Made by a program: the position numbers and the translations under genes | Origin: Acetobacteraceae bacterium AT-5844 | Lineage (GTDB): Bacteria; Pseudomonadota; Alphaproteobacteria; Acetobacterales; Acetobacteraceae | Length of the DNA: 50,008 bases | Reading direction: 5' to 3' | Assembly (NCBI GenBank): GCA_000245075.1 | Contig: JH599966.1 | Coordinates: forward strand, 1 to 50,008 | Part shown: positions 34,095 to 43,299 of the stretch, piece after piece | How positions within the stretch are numbered: the first letter of the stretch is position 1 | Layout: each line of letters begins with the position of its first letter | The notes under the pieces: generated by a model | What the model saw: only the letters and a program-made list of their open reading frames with translations | What the model was told of the DNA's origin: nothing | The model's database searches: none

Positions 34095-35861
34095 TCAGAG
34101 TGCTGGCTGTAGGCTCTCTTCCCTGGACAGAAGAATCCGTGCCTTGGGTCTCTCGGCGCGTCCGAGCTTGGTCAGATGCAGGGACGGATCGGCATAGGTG
34201 ATCCGCGAGACCAGATCCTGGTTTTCTGAGAAAATCACATCCTTGAAGACGAAGGTATTCCCGCCCGGAAACACGAAGGAGCGCGCGATGGCGAGAGGCA
34301 GGTCTTTTAACTTCGCCTCGGAGATGTCCGAGGCCCATTTCTTCACGTCACGCGCGAATTCGTTGAAATTCGTGAAGAAGTCGAGAAAGCCGTTCACGCC
34401 GGGCGTCTTCGAATCGTCCCGTGTCTCGGAACTCAATACCGCCGTCAGGTTGCCTTGTGCATCGACGCCCAGTGTATAGGTGCTCGTGACCGTCTTATCG
34501 ACGACATTGCCACCAGAGCCGGTCGCAGCGACGCGGATGTAGGTGTAGATCTTGAGGCTCTGGGCGATAATGATCTTATTGCCAGTGAACTTGACGCTCA
34601 TGTCGTAATTGGTGCTGAGCTCCATCTCTCCGGCGGCGCCCCAGAGCCCGGCTTCGTCACTGTCCTTCGCGCTGTAGCTCATTGTCAGCACGGTCTCGCC
34701 GGAGGGATTCATGGTGACGCTTGGGGTCTGATAGGGCGTCCCGCTCCAGGAATAGCAGACGTACAGCCCATCGAGCCACACACGCACCCAAGGCAGAATG
34801 CAGCACCGGATCGCGTAGGGGAACACTTGGTCTTTGATGTAGGCGGCGAAAACATTCCTGTTGAGGGCAACCACGCCGTCCACGCCTTCACCGCCCTCAA
34901 GCCAGTTCCAGGCAAAGGGAACTGGCGGCAGTGGACTTTCATTGTTTACCGCACAGAGATAGTTCAGCGTGGCCAGGTCACGCTGCTGGCGAGTGGGGTC
35001 GGGGACGATCTGGCCATCGCCATCCACGAAGGGCCCTAATTGCATCTGGACATTCGTGATGTTCAAGCTGGAGCGGTCCGGCCCGATACGGGTGATAGTG
35101 CAGCCCAGGACAGGCTGGCCGTCCTCCTGCATCTGAGAAAAGTAGGTCCCCAGGAAGTCCTGTTGCAGCACCATGTAAAGAGCTGAGCCGGGCTCGACCC
35201 CGCTCATCGTCGGAATGCTTTGCAGCGCCGCATTATCGAGGTCAAACAGCAATTGCTGCACGCCGAAGGTCCCGGCATTGAAACCGGAAATCGCTTTCTG
35301 CACTTCGGGTGGCAGGGTGTTGTACTTGTCGCTGCCTACCGTCACTTCCCGCAGGTTGACGATGGAAGTGAACATCCAGGGCTTGCCCTCAGGCTGCTGC
35401 ACACTCAGCCATGTCGCCGGCGAGTAACCTCCGCCCGGCTTGAGGCTGACGACGAGGAACTCCGCGCACATCAGGCGGAAGGTCACGTTGCTGTAGTCAT
35501 TCCCGAAAACGACAATGTCCGGCATGTCCAGTGGTGCGATGCCGGGCGGAAGGCCGATGCGCGCCTTGAAACCCACCATGAAGCGGGCGTTGCGCAGCGC
35601 CAGCAGCGCCGGGTCCGTATTCGGGTCAGCATCCGCAGGCACCTGGAATGGATCAACGCCGCCGGAACGCTGCTTCAGTTCCGTCAGGCTGATCCATTGC
35701 GGATTCCCCGCCGCATCCGCGACGTAGCAGATCTCCACCAGCGGTTGAGTCAGGCCCGCCAGATAGGCCTTCATCGTGGCATTGATGCTGATCTGCGTCG
35801 TGGCGACCACGACGGGATAGCCGTAGCGCGGCGAGGAGAGAAAGGATTGGTCGATGGACAT
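34095..35861 (-). CDS. 588-aa beta-rich protein, partner of the 1166-aa protein
   Basis: The start at 35861 is chosen because AGGGGG lies about nine bases upstream; the frame opens earlier at 35918 without a ribosome site. The family is not recognised. The protein is beta-rich with few hydrophobic helices and no signal peptide. Recognisable segments are YGYPVVVATTQISINATMKA near the N-terminus, a repeated pattern of alternating strands, VQQLLFDLDNAALQSIP (about 215-231), and near the C-terminus FVFPGGNTFVFKDVIFSENQ followed by DLVSRITY. Two-domain lipid-binding (TULIP/P-47-like) proteins have a similar strand-rich layout with a FDL-x-x-A-x-x-Q motif; this is a weak resemblance, not an assignment. 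First gene of the two-gene unit, with an AT-rich promoter area upstream (around 35960-36030). Confidence 0.85.
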   Translation of the reverse strand: MSIDQSFLSSPRYGYPVVVATTQISINATMKAYLAGLTQPLVEICYVADAAGNPQWISLTELKQRSGGVDPFQVPADADPNTDPALLALRNARFMVGFKARIGLPPGIAPLDMPDIVVFGNDYSNVTFRLMCAEFLVVSLKPGGGYSPATWLSVQQPEGKPWMFTSIVNLREVTVGSDKYNTLPPEVQKAISGFNAGTFGVQQLLFDLDNAALQSIPTMSGVEPGSALYMVLQQDFLGTYFSQMQEDGQPVLGCTITRIGPDRSSLNITNVQMQLGPFVDGDGQIVPDPTRQQRDLATLNYLCAVNNESPLPPVPFAWNWLEGGEGVDGVVALNRNVFAAYIKDQVFPYAIRCCILPWVRVWLDGLYVCYSWSGTPYQTPSVTMNPSGETVLTMSYSAKDSDEAGLWGAAGEMELSTNYDMSVKFTGNKIIIAQSLKIYTYIRVAATGSGGNVVDKTVTSTYTLGVDAQGNLTAVLSSETRDDSKTPGVNGFLDFFTNFNEFARDVKKWASDISEAKLKDLPLAIARSFVFPGGNTFVFKDVIFSENQDLVSRITYADPSLHLTKLGRAERPKARILLSREESLQPAL

Positions 35862-36456
35862 GCTCGATGGCCCCCTGCTCGCCGTCACGGTCGCGGAGTG
35901 CCGAGATGAGCCGATCATCTTGTGATACGGGATACCGGACGGCGAGGGCGCGGGGTCACGCTAAGGTTTAGTTTCGAACGGTAAACACAACTTTATGTGA
36001 CAAAATAGGAGAGCTTCTCTCGCTCTGCGTGTATTTTTATGATGCCCCTACCGGGCGGCTCCCATCCCCCGCCAGGATTTCACGGCACGAGTTCCTGGCA
36101 GTTGTGCGAAAGGCCCCGCGAACCCCGCCGTATAGGCGCCTAAGCATTGCTCGGCCGTTCCTCAACGCCGGGAAGGTGCCGGGGCCGGCCCCCTCTCGCC
36201 CGGCCGGCTCGCTCTGGATGCGACCCGCTGGCGCGGCCGCAGCCGCGCGTCAGCACACCCTGGCGGCACTGCGGGGCCGCGCACGGCGCCTTCTACCGGG
36301 CAACGGAGCGCAGGCCGGCCCGCTCCTAAGCCCCATCAGGGCTGGAAGCGCGACCTCAACATTAAGCGAACGTTGCGCTCGCCTGAATTTTCCGCAGACA
36401 TACTCCGAACCGTGTCCACAGGCGTTATCCGGTTGCGCTACTCACCGGAGGCAGAC
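35862..36456. other. Divergent intergenic region
   Basis: About 600 bases between the two-gene unit (minus) and the iron permease family gene (plus). An AT-rich patch at about 35960-36040 is the likely promoter for the minus-strand unit. The part from 36060 to 36360 is very GC-rich with broken frames and may be a decayed gene. No specific element identified. Confidence 0.4.
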
Positions 36457-36816
36457 GTGTCCAAGTGGTTCACCCATTTTTCCAACGCTGTCGCACAGGC
36501 GGCTGGCAAGCCGTTGACCTTTGCACTGTGTTGCCTGCTCATCGTGGGATGGGCGGCTACCGGGCCACTGCTTGACTTCTCCGAGACATGGCAGCTCATC
36601 ATCAACACCGGCACAACGATCATCACCTTCCTGATGGTGTTCCTTATCCAGAACACGCAAAACCGCGATAACGCGGCCATTCAGGCCAAGCTGGATGAGC
36701 TGATCCGAACGAGTAAGGCCCAGAATGCATTTATCGGCATTGAGCATCTCACCGAGGAAGAGTTGGAACAGATCCGCAAGACCTGTGAGGCACGCGCTAA
36801 AGCCGATGCAAATTGA
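36457..36816 (+). CDS. Low-affinity iron permease family membrane protein
   Basis: A 119-residue protein from GTG 36457, chosen because CGGAGG (36446-36451) lies just upstream; an earlier ATG at 36373 has no site. Two membrane helices (PLTFALCCLLIVGWAATGPL and TWQLIINTGTTIITFLMVFL) are followed by the family signature IQNTQNRDNAAIQAKLDELI. The C-terminus has an EELEQIRKTCE segment. The family (Fet4-like, DUF-style low-affinity iron permease) is found widely in bacteria, but the iron role is derived from a fungal protein with weak similarity. A terminator follows 28 bases later. Confidence 0.88.
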   Translation: MSKWFTHFSNAVAQAAGKPLTFALCCLLIVGWAATGPLLDFSETWQLIINTGTTIITFLMVFLIQNTQNRDNAAIQAKLDELIRTSKAQNAFIGIEHLTEEELEQIRKTCEARAKADAN

Positions 36817-36844
36817 GGCTCGAAGTCAGCCACGGAAAAACACG

Positions 36845-36870
36845 AAAGCCAGGGCACTTGCCCCGGCTTT
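36845..36870. terminator. Bidirectional terminator between permease and liv genes
   Basis: AAAGCC-A-GGGCA (36845-36856), loop CT, TGCCC-C-GGCTTT (36859-36870), with one A/C mismatch. On the minus strand the stem is followed by CGTGTTTTT, so it is a good intrinsic terminator for the liv binding-protein gene ending at 36904. It may also stop the permease transcript. Confidence 0.7.
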
Positions 36871-36903
36871 GCATTATCGAAAATCCTGCCTCGGCAGGAC
36901 GCT

Positions 36904-38034
36904 TCAGACCTCTGCGTAAGAGCCGTTCTTCCAGACATAGAAGACGTAGTCGGGGACGGTCACATCGCCCTTACTGTCGAAGCTTATAGGACCCAGCACG
37001 CTGTTCCACGGGCCGCCGGATTTCAGAGTCTCCGACACCTTCCTGGGATCGGTGCTATTGGCCTTCTTCGCCGCATCCGCCCAGATCTGCACGGCGGCAT
37101 AGGTGTAGAGGACATACCCTTCCGGATCGATGTTCTTGGCCCGGAAGCGCTGCACCACCTCGGCCGCGCTGGGCCGCTTGCGCGGATCGGAGGCAAAGGT
37201 CATCAGCGTGCCCTCACCGGCGGCGCCGGCGATCTGCCAGAACTCGCTCGTCACCAGTGCATCGCCGCCGACCAACGTGACCGGCATACCCTGTTCCTTT
37301 GCTTGCCGCAGGATCAGTCCGGCCTCTGTGTGATAGCCGCCGACATAGATGATCTCGACGCCCGAGGACTTCAGGCGGGACACCAGGGCGGAATAGTCGC
37401 GCTCGCCTGGCGTATAGGCAGCGTAGACGGTCTCGGTCATGCCGGCTGCGTTCAGAGACTTCTTGGTCTCGTCAGCCAAGCCTTTGCCATAGGCGGAGTT
37501 GTCGTGAAGGATGGCCACCTTCTTTCCGGGAAAGGTCTTGGCGATATAGGCGCCAGCCACCTGGCCCTGCTGGTCGTCGCGGCCGCAGGTACGGAAGGTA
37601 TTCCAGCCGCCGCCATCGGTGAATTGCGGATTGGTGGAGGCCGGGCTGATCTGCAGCACGCCTTCCTCCGCATAGACCTTGCTGGCCGGAATGGAGGAGC
37701 CGGAGCAGAAATGCCCGGCCACGAGCTTCACCTGCCGGCTGGCCATCTGATTGGCGACCGAGACCGCCTGGCGCGGGTCGCAGGCATCATCGCCGATCTC
37801 CAGCGTGAGCTGCTGGCCGAGTACGCCGCCCGCCGCATTGAGGTCGGCCACGGCCTGTTCGGCGCCCGCGCGCAGCTGTGCGCCGAAGGCGGCATATTGC
37901 CCGGTCATGGGGCCGACGGAGGCGACGCGCAGGGCGCCGGACTGCGCCAGCGCGCTGCGGCTGTCGCCCACGCCCACCACACCGGCGGCCGCCACACCGG
38001 CCACGGTGCCAAGAAGCTGTCTGCGTTGCATCAT
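36904..38034 (-). CDS. Branched-chain amino acid ABC transporter substrate-binding protein
   Basis: A 376-residue periplasmic binding protein of the LivJ/LivK type (type I fold). Signal peptide residues 1-30 with an arginine pair (MMQRRQLLGTVAG) and cleavage near ALAQ. The mature start is LRVASVGPMTGQYAAFGAQL, and QITLEIGDDACDPRQAV-like and GDALVTSEFW segments follow. GGAGG lies five bases before the ATG. It is the last gene of the block after livF, with about 100 bases between, so it may also be made in larger amounts from its own signal. Ligand probably Leu, Ile, Val or a related amino acid. Confidence 0.93.
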   Translation of the reverse strand: MMQRRQLLGTVAGVAAAGVVGVGDSRSALAQSGALRVASVGPMTGQYAAFGAQLRAGAEQAVADLNAAGGVLGQQLTLEIGDDACDPRQAVSVANQMASRQVKLVAGHFCSGSSIPASKVYAEEGVLQISPASTNPQFTDGGGWNTFRTCGRDDQQGQVAGAYIAKTFPGKKVAILHDNSAYGKGLADETKKSLNAAGMTETVYAAYTPGERDYSALVSRLKSSGVEIIYVGGYHTEAGLILRQAKEQGMPVTLVGGDALVTSEFWQIAGAAGEGTLMTFASDPRKRPSAAEVVQRFRAKNIDPEGYVLYTYAAVQIWADAAKKANSTDPRKVSETLKSGGPWNSVLGPISFDSKGDVTVPDYVFYVWKNGSYAEV

Positions 38035-38135
38035 CGGAGCCTCCGCTGTTCAGCCGCCGGCACCGATCGCCGGCCGGTGTTATTCGTTACAGCCTATGAA
38101 CCTTCTCGCCGCTTCGCCAGCGTGATTTGCATGTC

Positions 38136-38852
38136 CTAATGGCCGCCCAGATAGGCATCCCGCACCTCTGGCCGCGCGAGCAATTCACGGCCCGTGCCGG
38201 ACATGGTGATCCGGCCAGTGACCAGGACGTAACCGCGATGGGCCAGACGCAGAGCCTGGTTCGCATTCTGCTCAACCAGCAGCACCGTCAGCCCGGTCTC
38301 GGCATTCAGCTGGCGGATGGCTTGAAAGATCTGCCGCGACACCAGGGGCGCCAGGCCGAGCGAGGGCTCATCCAACAGCAGCAGCCGCGGGCGGGACATC
38401 AGGGCGCGGGCAATGGCCAGCATCTGCTGCTCACCACCCGACAGCGTGCCCGCCCGCTGTGCCTCGCGCTCCTTCAGCCGGGGAAACAAGGTGAAGGCCT
38501 GCTCCAACCCTGGGCCGGGGTCGACCCCGGAACTCTCCGCACCCATCAGCAGGTTCTCGTGCACGCTCATGCGCGGAAAGACGCGGCGCCCCTCCGGAGA
38601 CTGCGCGATGCCGCCGCACATGATGCGGTGCGTTGGCCGATCCGTGATGTCATGGCCGTCGAAGATGATGCGGCCGGAGCGTGGGCGGGGATCTCCGCAA
38701 ATCGTCATCAGCAATGTCGATTTCCCCGCGCCATTGGCGCCGATCAGCGTGACGATCTCGCCAGGCGCCACAGTGATGGAGACACCCTTCAGCGCCTCGA
38801 CCGCGCCATAGAAGGTGGAGACGTCGCGGATCTCGAGCATTGGCACGCTCAT
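38136..38852 (-). CDS. livF: Branched-chain amino acid ABC transporter ATP-binding protein LivF
   Basis: A 238-residue ATPase. Walker A GANGAGKST (38-46), the signature LSGGEQQMLAIARAL, Walker B LLLLDEPSLGLAP and the switch histidine region LLVEQNANQAL are all present. The C-terminus (GTGRELLARPEVRDAYLGGH) is the typical LivF ending. Its start codon overlaps the stop of livG (ATGA). Confidence 0.97.
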   Translation of the reverse strand: MSVPMLEIRDVSTFYGAVEALKGVSITVAPGEIVTLIGANGAGKSTLLMTICGDPRPRSGRIIFDGHDITDRPTHRIMCGGIAQSPEGRRVFPRMSVHENLLMGAESSGVDPGPGLEQAFTLFPRLKEREAQRAGTLSGGEQQMLAIARALMSRPRLLLLDEPSLGLAPLVSRQIFQAIRQLNAETGLTVLLVEQNANQALRLAHRGYVLVTGRITMSGTGRELLARPEVRDAYLGGH

Positions 38853-39676
38853 GCCACGCTCTCCTCATCCTCGTCGCCCTCGCCCAGATAGGCGGCGATG
38901 ACCTTGCTGTCGGCGCGGATCTCGGCTGGGCGCCCGTCGGCAATCTTGCCGCCATGATCCAGCACCACGATGTGGTCTGAGATGCGCATCACCACGCCCA
39001 TGTCATGCTCGATCAGCAGGATGGAGCAAGGCGGTGCCCCTTCCGCCGCCCGGCCATCGCGGATCGCGCGCAGCAGCTCACCGAGTGCTGCGGATTCACG
39101 CGGATTGAGCCCTGCCGCGGGCTCATCCAGGCAAAGCAAAGCCGGCTCCGTGCACATGGCGCGCGCGATCTCCAGCCGCCGCTGCGCACCATAAGGCAGG
39201 CTGCCGGCGGGGTCGTCGGCCCGGTCGATCAGCCCGCAGGCTTCCAGCCAGGCCGTGGCCCGCCCGATAGCCTCCTGCTCCGCCGCCTTGTAGCCGGACA
39301 GGCCAAGAACAGCGCCAATGCCGAACCCCGTTGCCGCCATCAGCTTGCGATGCTGCGCGACCAGCAAATTCTCCAGCGCCGTCATGCCGCCAAAGAGGCG
39401 GACATTCTGGAAAGTCCGCGCCACGCCGGCCCGCGCGATCCGGTGACCGGCCAGGCGCTGCAATGCGATATCCTGCCCGCCATGGTGCAGGGTCAGGCGA
39501 CCCCCTGTCGGTCGGTAGAAGCCGGTGATGCAGTTGAACATCGTGGTCTTGCCGGCGCCGTTCGGGCCGATAACCGCCGTGATGGCGCCCCGCGCGGCGG
39601 CGAAGGAAACCTCCTTCACCGCGGTCAGGCCGCCGAAGCGCATGGTCAGCTGCTCGACTGTCAGGATCGGCACCAT
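38849..39676 (-). CDS. livG: Branched-chain amino acid ABC transporter ATP-binding protein LivG
   Basis: A 275-residue ATPase. Walker A GPNGAGKTT (37-45), the Q-loop region GVARTFQNVRLFGGMTALEN specific to LivG, signature LPYGAQRRLEIARAM and Walker B CLDEPAAGLNP are visible. The signature serine of LSGGQ is replaced by LPYG, normal for LivG. The start is placed at 39676, where ATG overlaps the TGA of livM; a longer frame to 39820 lies within livM and is rejected. Confidence 0.96.
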   Translation of the reverse strand: MVPILTVEQLTMRFGGLTAVKEVSFAAARGAITAVIGPNGAGKTTMFNCITGFYRPTGGRLTLHHGGQDIALQRLAGHRIARAGVARTFQNVRLFGGMTALENLLVAQHRKLMAATGFGIGAVLGLSGYKAAEQEAIGRATAWLEACGLIDRADDPAGSLPYGAQRRLEIARAMCTEPALLCLDEPAAGLNPRESAALGELLRAIRDGRAAEGAPPCSILLIEHDMGVVMRISDHIVVLDHGGKIADGRPAEIRADSKVIAAYLGEGDEDEESVA

Positions 39677-40986
39677 CAGCCGCGCCCCTCGGCCACCATG
39701 GCGGCGCTGATGGTTCGTTTCTCGCCCAGGGCGACGGTGGGGGTGCGGCTGCCGACCAGCCCCCGCGGCTTCCAGATCATGATCAGCACCATGGCGCCGC
39801 CGAAGACCAGCATGCGCCATTCCTGCAGGTCGCGGAACACCTCGAAGCCGCCAATCAACACCAGCGCCGCGATGGCGACACCGAGCTGGCTGCCCAGGCC
39901 ACCGAGCACGACGATGGCCAGGATGATGGCGCTTTCGATGAAACTGAAGGATTCCGGGCTGATGAAGGCCTGGCGCGTCGCGAAGAAGGCACCGGCGAAG
40001 CCGCCGAACATGGCGCCCAGCGCGAAGGCGGTCAGCTTGGTCGTGGTGATGTTGATGCCCAGGCTGCGGCAGGCGATCTCATCCTCCCGCATCGCTTCCC
40101 AGGCGCGGCCAAGCGGCTGACGGCGCAGACGCAGCGTAACCCAGTTGGTCAGCAGCGCCAGGCCGAGGATAAGGTAATAGAGAAAGACGACGCGGTGCGT
40201 GGGGCTCGGCTCCAGCCCGAAGAAATCGGCGAAGGAGCCCGGTCCGCCCCCGGCGGTGAAGGCCAGGCCGAAGAAGCTGGGGCGGGGAATACCGGAAATG
40301 CCGTTCGGCCCACCGGTCAGGCTGGCCCAGTTCAGCAGAATCAGGCGGATGATCTCACCGAAGCCAAGCGTGACAATGGCGAGATAGTCGCCGCGCAGCC
40401 GCAGGACGGGAAAGCCCAGCAACACGCCCCAGAAGGCCGCGAGGATTCCGGCGAGAGGCAGGCAGACCCAGAAGGACAGGCCGAAATACTGGGCCAGCAG
40501 CGCGTAGGAATAGGCGCCGACCGCGTAAAAGGCGACGTAGCCGAGGTCGAGCAGCCCAGCGAGCCCGACGACGATGTTCAGCCCCCAGCCCAGCATGACA
40601 TAGGTCAGCACAAGGATGCCGAGATCCAGCTCGTAGCGCCCAATGCCAGGGATGACCGGCAGCAATATGGCGAAGAGCAGCAGGACAGGCGCCACGAAGC
40701 GGCCTGAGCGCGACAGCGGCCCGGCCAGACGCTTGCCCAGGCCGGGGCCCGGCCGTCCCGCCCTCCATTCCTGCCACAGGCGCATGAGGAAACGCCCGGC
40801 GAAGACGATGACCATCAGCAGGAGCACATCGGTCCAACGGGTCCGCAGGAAGAGCGCGCCGGTCGGGCCGACATCCGTGCGCAGACCGACCATGGGCAGG
40901 AAGAGACCTGCCGCGATCAGCGCGGCTAAACCCGCATCCTTCAGCGCGACGCCAAGGACAGGGCGCTGCGTCCTCGCCAGGCTCAT
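39676..40986 (-). CDS. livM: Branched-chain amino acid ABC transporter permease LivM
   Basis: A 436-residue permease with about ten membrane helices. The family core is in the second half: LGWGLNIVVGLAGLLDLGYV, GAYSYALLAQYFGL, FPVLRLRGDYLAIVTLGFGE and the cytoplasmic coupling loop RAWEAMREDEIACRSLGINI. The N-terminal 120 residues add two or three helices, as in the longer E. coli LivM. It overlaps livH by four bases at the start and livG by a start/stop overlap at the end. It moves branched-chain amino acids across the inner membrane with LivH. Confidence 0.96.
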   Translation of the reverse strand: MSLARTQRPVLGVALKDAGLAALIAAGLFLPMVGLRTDVGPTGALFLRTRWTDVLLLMVIVFAGRFLMRLWQEWRAGRPGPGLGKRLAGPLSRSGRFVAPVLLLFAILLPVIPGIGRYELDLGILVLTYVMLGWGLNIVVGLAGLLDLGYVAFYAVGAYSYALLAQYFGLSFWVCLPLAGILAAFWGVLLGFPVLRLRGDYLAIVTLGFGEIIRLILLNWASLTGGPNGISGIPRPSFFGLAFTAGGGPGSFADFFGLEPSPTHRVVFLYYLILGLALLTNWVTLRLRRQPLGRAWEAMREDEIACRSLGINITTTKLTAFALGAMFGGFAGAFFATRQAFISPESFSFIESAIILAIVVLGGLGSQLGVAIAALVLIGGFEVFRDLQEWRMLVFGGAMVLIMIWKPRGLVGSRTPTVALGEKRTISAAMVAEGRG

Positions 40987-41897
40987 ACTTTCTCGACCTC
41001 CGCCCGGCCAAGCAGGCCGGTGGGCATGAAGATCAGTGTCAGGATCAGGATGGAGAAGGCCGCGACATCCTTGTACTGGACACTGAAATAGGCGGACCAG
41101 AAGGTTTCGATCAGCCCGATCAGCAAGCCGCCCAGTACGGCACCCGGCAGGCTGCCGATGCCGCCCAGCACCGCAGCGGTGAACGCCTTCACCCCCACCA
41201 GGAAGCCGATATAGAAGTCTATGACGCCGTAGCGCAGCAGGTACATGGTGCCGGCCACGGCGGCCAGCGCCGCGCCAATGACAAAGGTGATGCTGATGGT
41301 GCGGTCGGTGTCGATGCCCAGCAGGCTGGCCATCCGCCGGTCCTGCTCGCAGGCACGCATGGCGCGGCCCAACGACGTGCGCGTCACCAGCCAGGTGAAG
41401 ATCGCCAGCACCAGCAGCGTCGTCACAACAATCAGGATCTGCATGGTGGAAAGCTGCACGGCGAAGGTGCCGTCCCGCATCAGCGTGAAGCCGCCATGTA
41501 CTACCGGCTCAATCGGCTTCACCCGCGCGCCCTGGCTGACCTGCACGTAGTTCTGCAGCACGATGGACATGCCGATGGCTGAGATCAACGGCGCCAGGCG
41601 GAAGGAGCCGCGCAGCGGGCGATAGGCGATGCGCTCCACTGTCCAGCCATAGAGGGCGGTGAAGGCCATGGACAGGGCCAGGACCAGAATGATGGCCCCT
41701 GCCCCGTCCAGCATCCCGCCGGAGGTGATCAGCAACAGGCCGATAAGGGAAAGGAAGGCACCGACCATGAAGATATCGCCATGGGCGAAATTGATCATGC
41801 CGATGATGCCGTAGACCATGGTGTAGCCGATGGCGATGAGCCCGTAGATCATTCCGAGCGAGATGCCGTTGATGAGCTGCTGCAGCGCGTAGGCCAA
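40983..41897 (-). CDS. livH: Branched-chain amino acid ABC transporter permease LivH
   Basis: A 304-residue permease with eight membrane helices. Typical segments are QQLINGISLGMIYGLIAIGY, TMVYGIIGMINFAHGDIFMV, and the coupling loop RTSLGRAMRACEQDRRMASL, with GVKAFTAAVLGGIGSLPGAV near the C-terminus. The start codon is TTG at 41897, with GGAG nine bases upstream; no in-frame ATG is nearby. A 236-base gap separates it from the isovaleryl-CoA dehydrogenase gene, so the transporter may have its own promoter. Confidence 0.96.
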   Translation of the reverse strand: MAYALQQLINGISLGMIYGLIAIGYTMVYGIIGMINFAHGDIFMVGAFLSLIGLLLITSGGMLDGAGAIILVLALSMAFTALYGWTVERIAYRPLRGSFRLAPLISAIGMSIVLQNYVQVSQGARVKPIEPVVHGGFTLMRDGTFAVQLSTMQILIVVTTLLVLAIFTWLVTRTSLGRAMRACEQDRRMASLLGIDTDRTISITFVIGAALAAVAGTMYLLRYGVIDFYIGFLVGVKAFTAAVLGGIGSLPGAVLGGLLIGLIETFWSAYFSVQYKDVAAFSILILTLIFMPTGLLGRAEVEKV

Positions 41898-42133
41898 GCG
41901 ACACGTCTCCTTCCCGGTTGGAGCCTCTTTGGAAGCCTAGTCTTGGGTGCAATCAATTGGGAAGAAAGATCGCGGCCAAGGTCCAGGTCTAGGCCCTGGG
42001 GCCCGTCTTCCGGTTCCGGTCCTGGCGCATCCGGCCACGAAACGGGGAGGAACCCCGCGAAGGACGGCCCGGTGCCGGGCCTCGCGGGCGGCAGTCCCCT
42101 TCTGGCACGCGTCATGCAGCATGGGTCGCCTCG

Positions 42134-43294
42134 TCAGGCGGTTTCGTTGAACAGCTCGCGGCCAATCAGCATTCGCCGGATCTCGGAGGTACCTGCGCCG
42201 ATCTCGTAGAGCTTGGCATCGCGCAACAGCCGCCCGGTCGGGTAGTCGTTGATGTAGCCGTTGCCGCCCAGCGCCTGGATCGCCTCCAGCGCGGCCCAGG
42301 TCGCCTTCTCGGCGGCGAAGAGGATCGCCCCGGCGGCGTCCTTGCGCGTCGCCTGGCCACGGTCGCACGCCTTGGCCACGGCGTAGACATAAGCCCGCGC
42401 GGCATTCGCCACGGTGTACATGTCGGCGAGCTTCGCCTGGATCAGCTGGAACTCGCCGATGGGCTGGCCAAACTGCTTGCGTTCGTGCACGTAGGGCAGC
42501 ACCACGTCCAGGCAGGCCTGCATGATGCCGAGCGGCCCCCCCGCCAGCACGGCCCGCTCGTAATCCAGCCCGCTCATCAGCACGTTCACGCCACGGCCGA
42601 CCTCGCCGAGCACATTCTCCGCCGGCACCTCGCAGTCCTGGAACACCAGCTCACAGGTATTGGAACCCCGCATGCCGAGCTTGTCGAGCTTCTGCGCGGT
42701 GGAGAAGCCAGGAAAGCCTTTCTCCACAAGGAAGGCCGTGATGCCTCGCGAGCCTGCCTGCGGGTCGGTCTTGGCATAGATGACCAGGACATGGGCGTCA
42801 GGGCCGTTGGTGATCCACATTTTACTGCCATTCAGCACATAGCGGTCGCCGCGCCTGTCGGCGCGCGTGCGCATGCTCACGACGTCAGAGCCAGCACCCG
42901 GCTCGCTCATCGCCAGCGCGCCGATATGCTCGCCGGAGATCAGCCGCGGCAGGTAGCGGCGCCGCTGTTCCGCGTTGCCATTCCGGCGGATCTGGTTGAC
43001 GCAGAGGTTCGAGTGCGCGCCATAGGAAAGGCCAACCGAAGCTGAAGCGCGGCTGATTTCCTCCATCGCCACGACATGCTCGAGATAGCCCAGCCCCGCG
43101 CCCCCATACTCCTCCTCGATAGTGATCCCGAGCACGCCAAGATCGCCGAGCTTGCGCCAGAGATCGGCGGGGAAGGTATTGCGTGCGTCGATCTCGGCGG
43201 CGCGTGGCGCGACCTCGGCGGCGGCGAAGCGCGCAACCTCGGCACGCAAGGCATCCACGGTTTCGCCAAGGCCGAAGTCCAAACCTGGCATCAT
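42134..43294 (-). CDS. Isovaleryl-CoA dehydrogenase
   Basis: A 386-residue acyl-CoA dehydrogenase in the leucine catabolic pathway; it oxidises isovaleryl-CoA to 3-methylcrotonyl-CoA using FAD and passes electrons to electron-transfer flavoprotein. Features specific to this subgroup are [14 protein letters not shown], the SEPGAGSDV flavin-binding region and, in particular, the catalytic Glu246 in [16 protein letters not shown], where isovaleryl-CoA dehydrogenases (not short/medium chain ones) carry their base. The C-terminus [16 protein letters not shown] is normal. The start follows the stop of the oxidoreductase gene by five bases, so the two are co-transcribed. Liu/3-methylcrotonyl carboxylase genes are not in the window. 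Confidence 0.93.
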   Translation of the reverse strand: MMPGLDFGLGETVDALRAEVARFAAAEVAPRAAEIDARNTFPADLWRKLGDLGVLGITIEEEYGGAGLGYLEHVVAMEEISRASASVGLSYGAHSNLCVNQIRRNGNAEQRRRYLPRLISGEHIGALAMSEPGAGSDVVSMRTRADRRGDRYVLNGSKMWITNGPDAHVLVIYAKTDPQAGSRGITAFLVEKGFPGFSTAQKLDKLGMRGSNTCELVFQDCEVPAENVLGEVGRGVNVLMSGLDYERAVLAGGPLGIMQACLDVVLPYVHERKQFGQPIGEFQLIQAKLADMYTVANAARAYVYAVAKACDRGQATRKDAAGAILFAAEKATWAALEAIQALGGNGYINDYPTGRLLRDAKLYEIGAGTSEIRRMLIGRELFNETA

Positions 43295-43299
43295 GCCCG

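Noticed and set aside
36060-36360. GC-rich stretch that looked like a possible gene
   Set aside because: Frames are broken and none has a start signal; at most a decayed gene.
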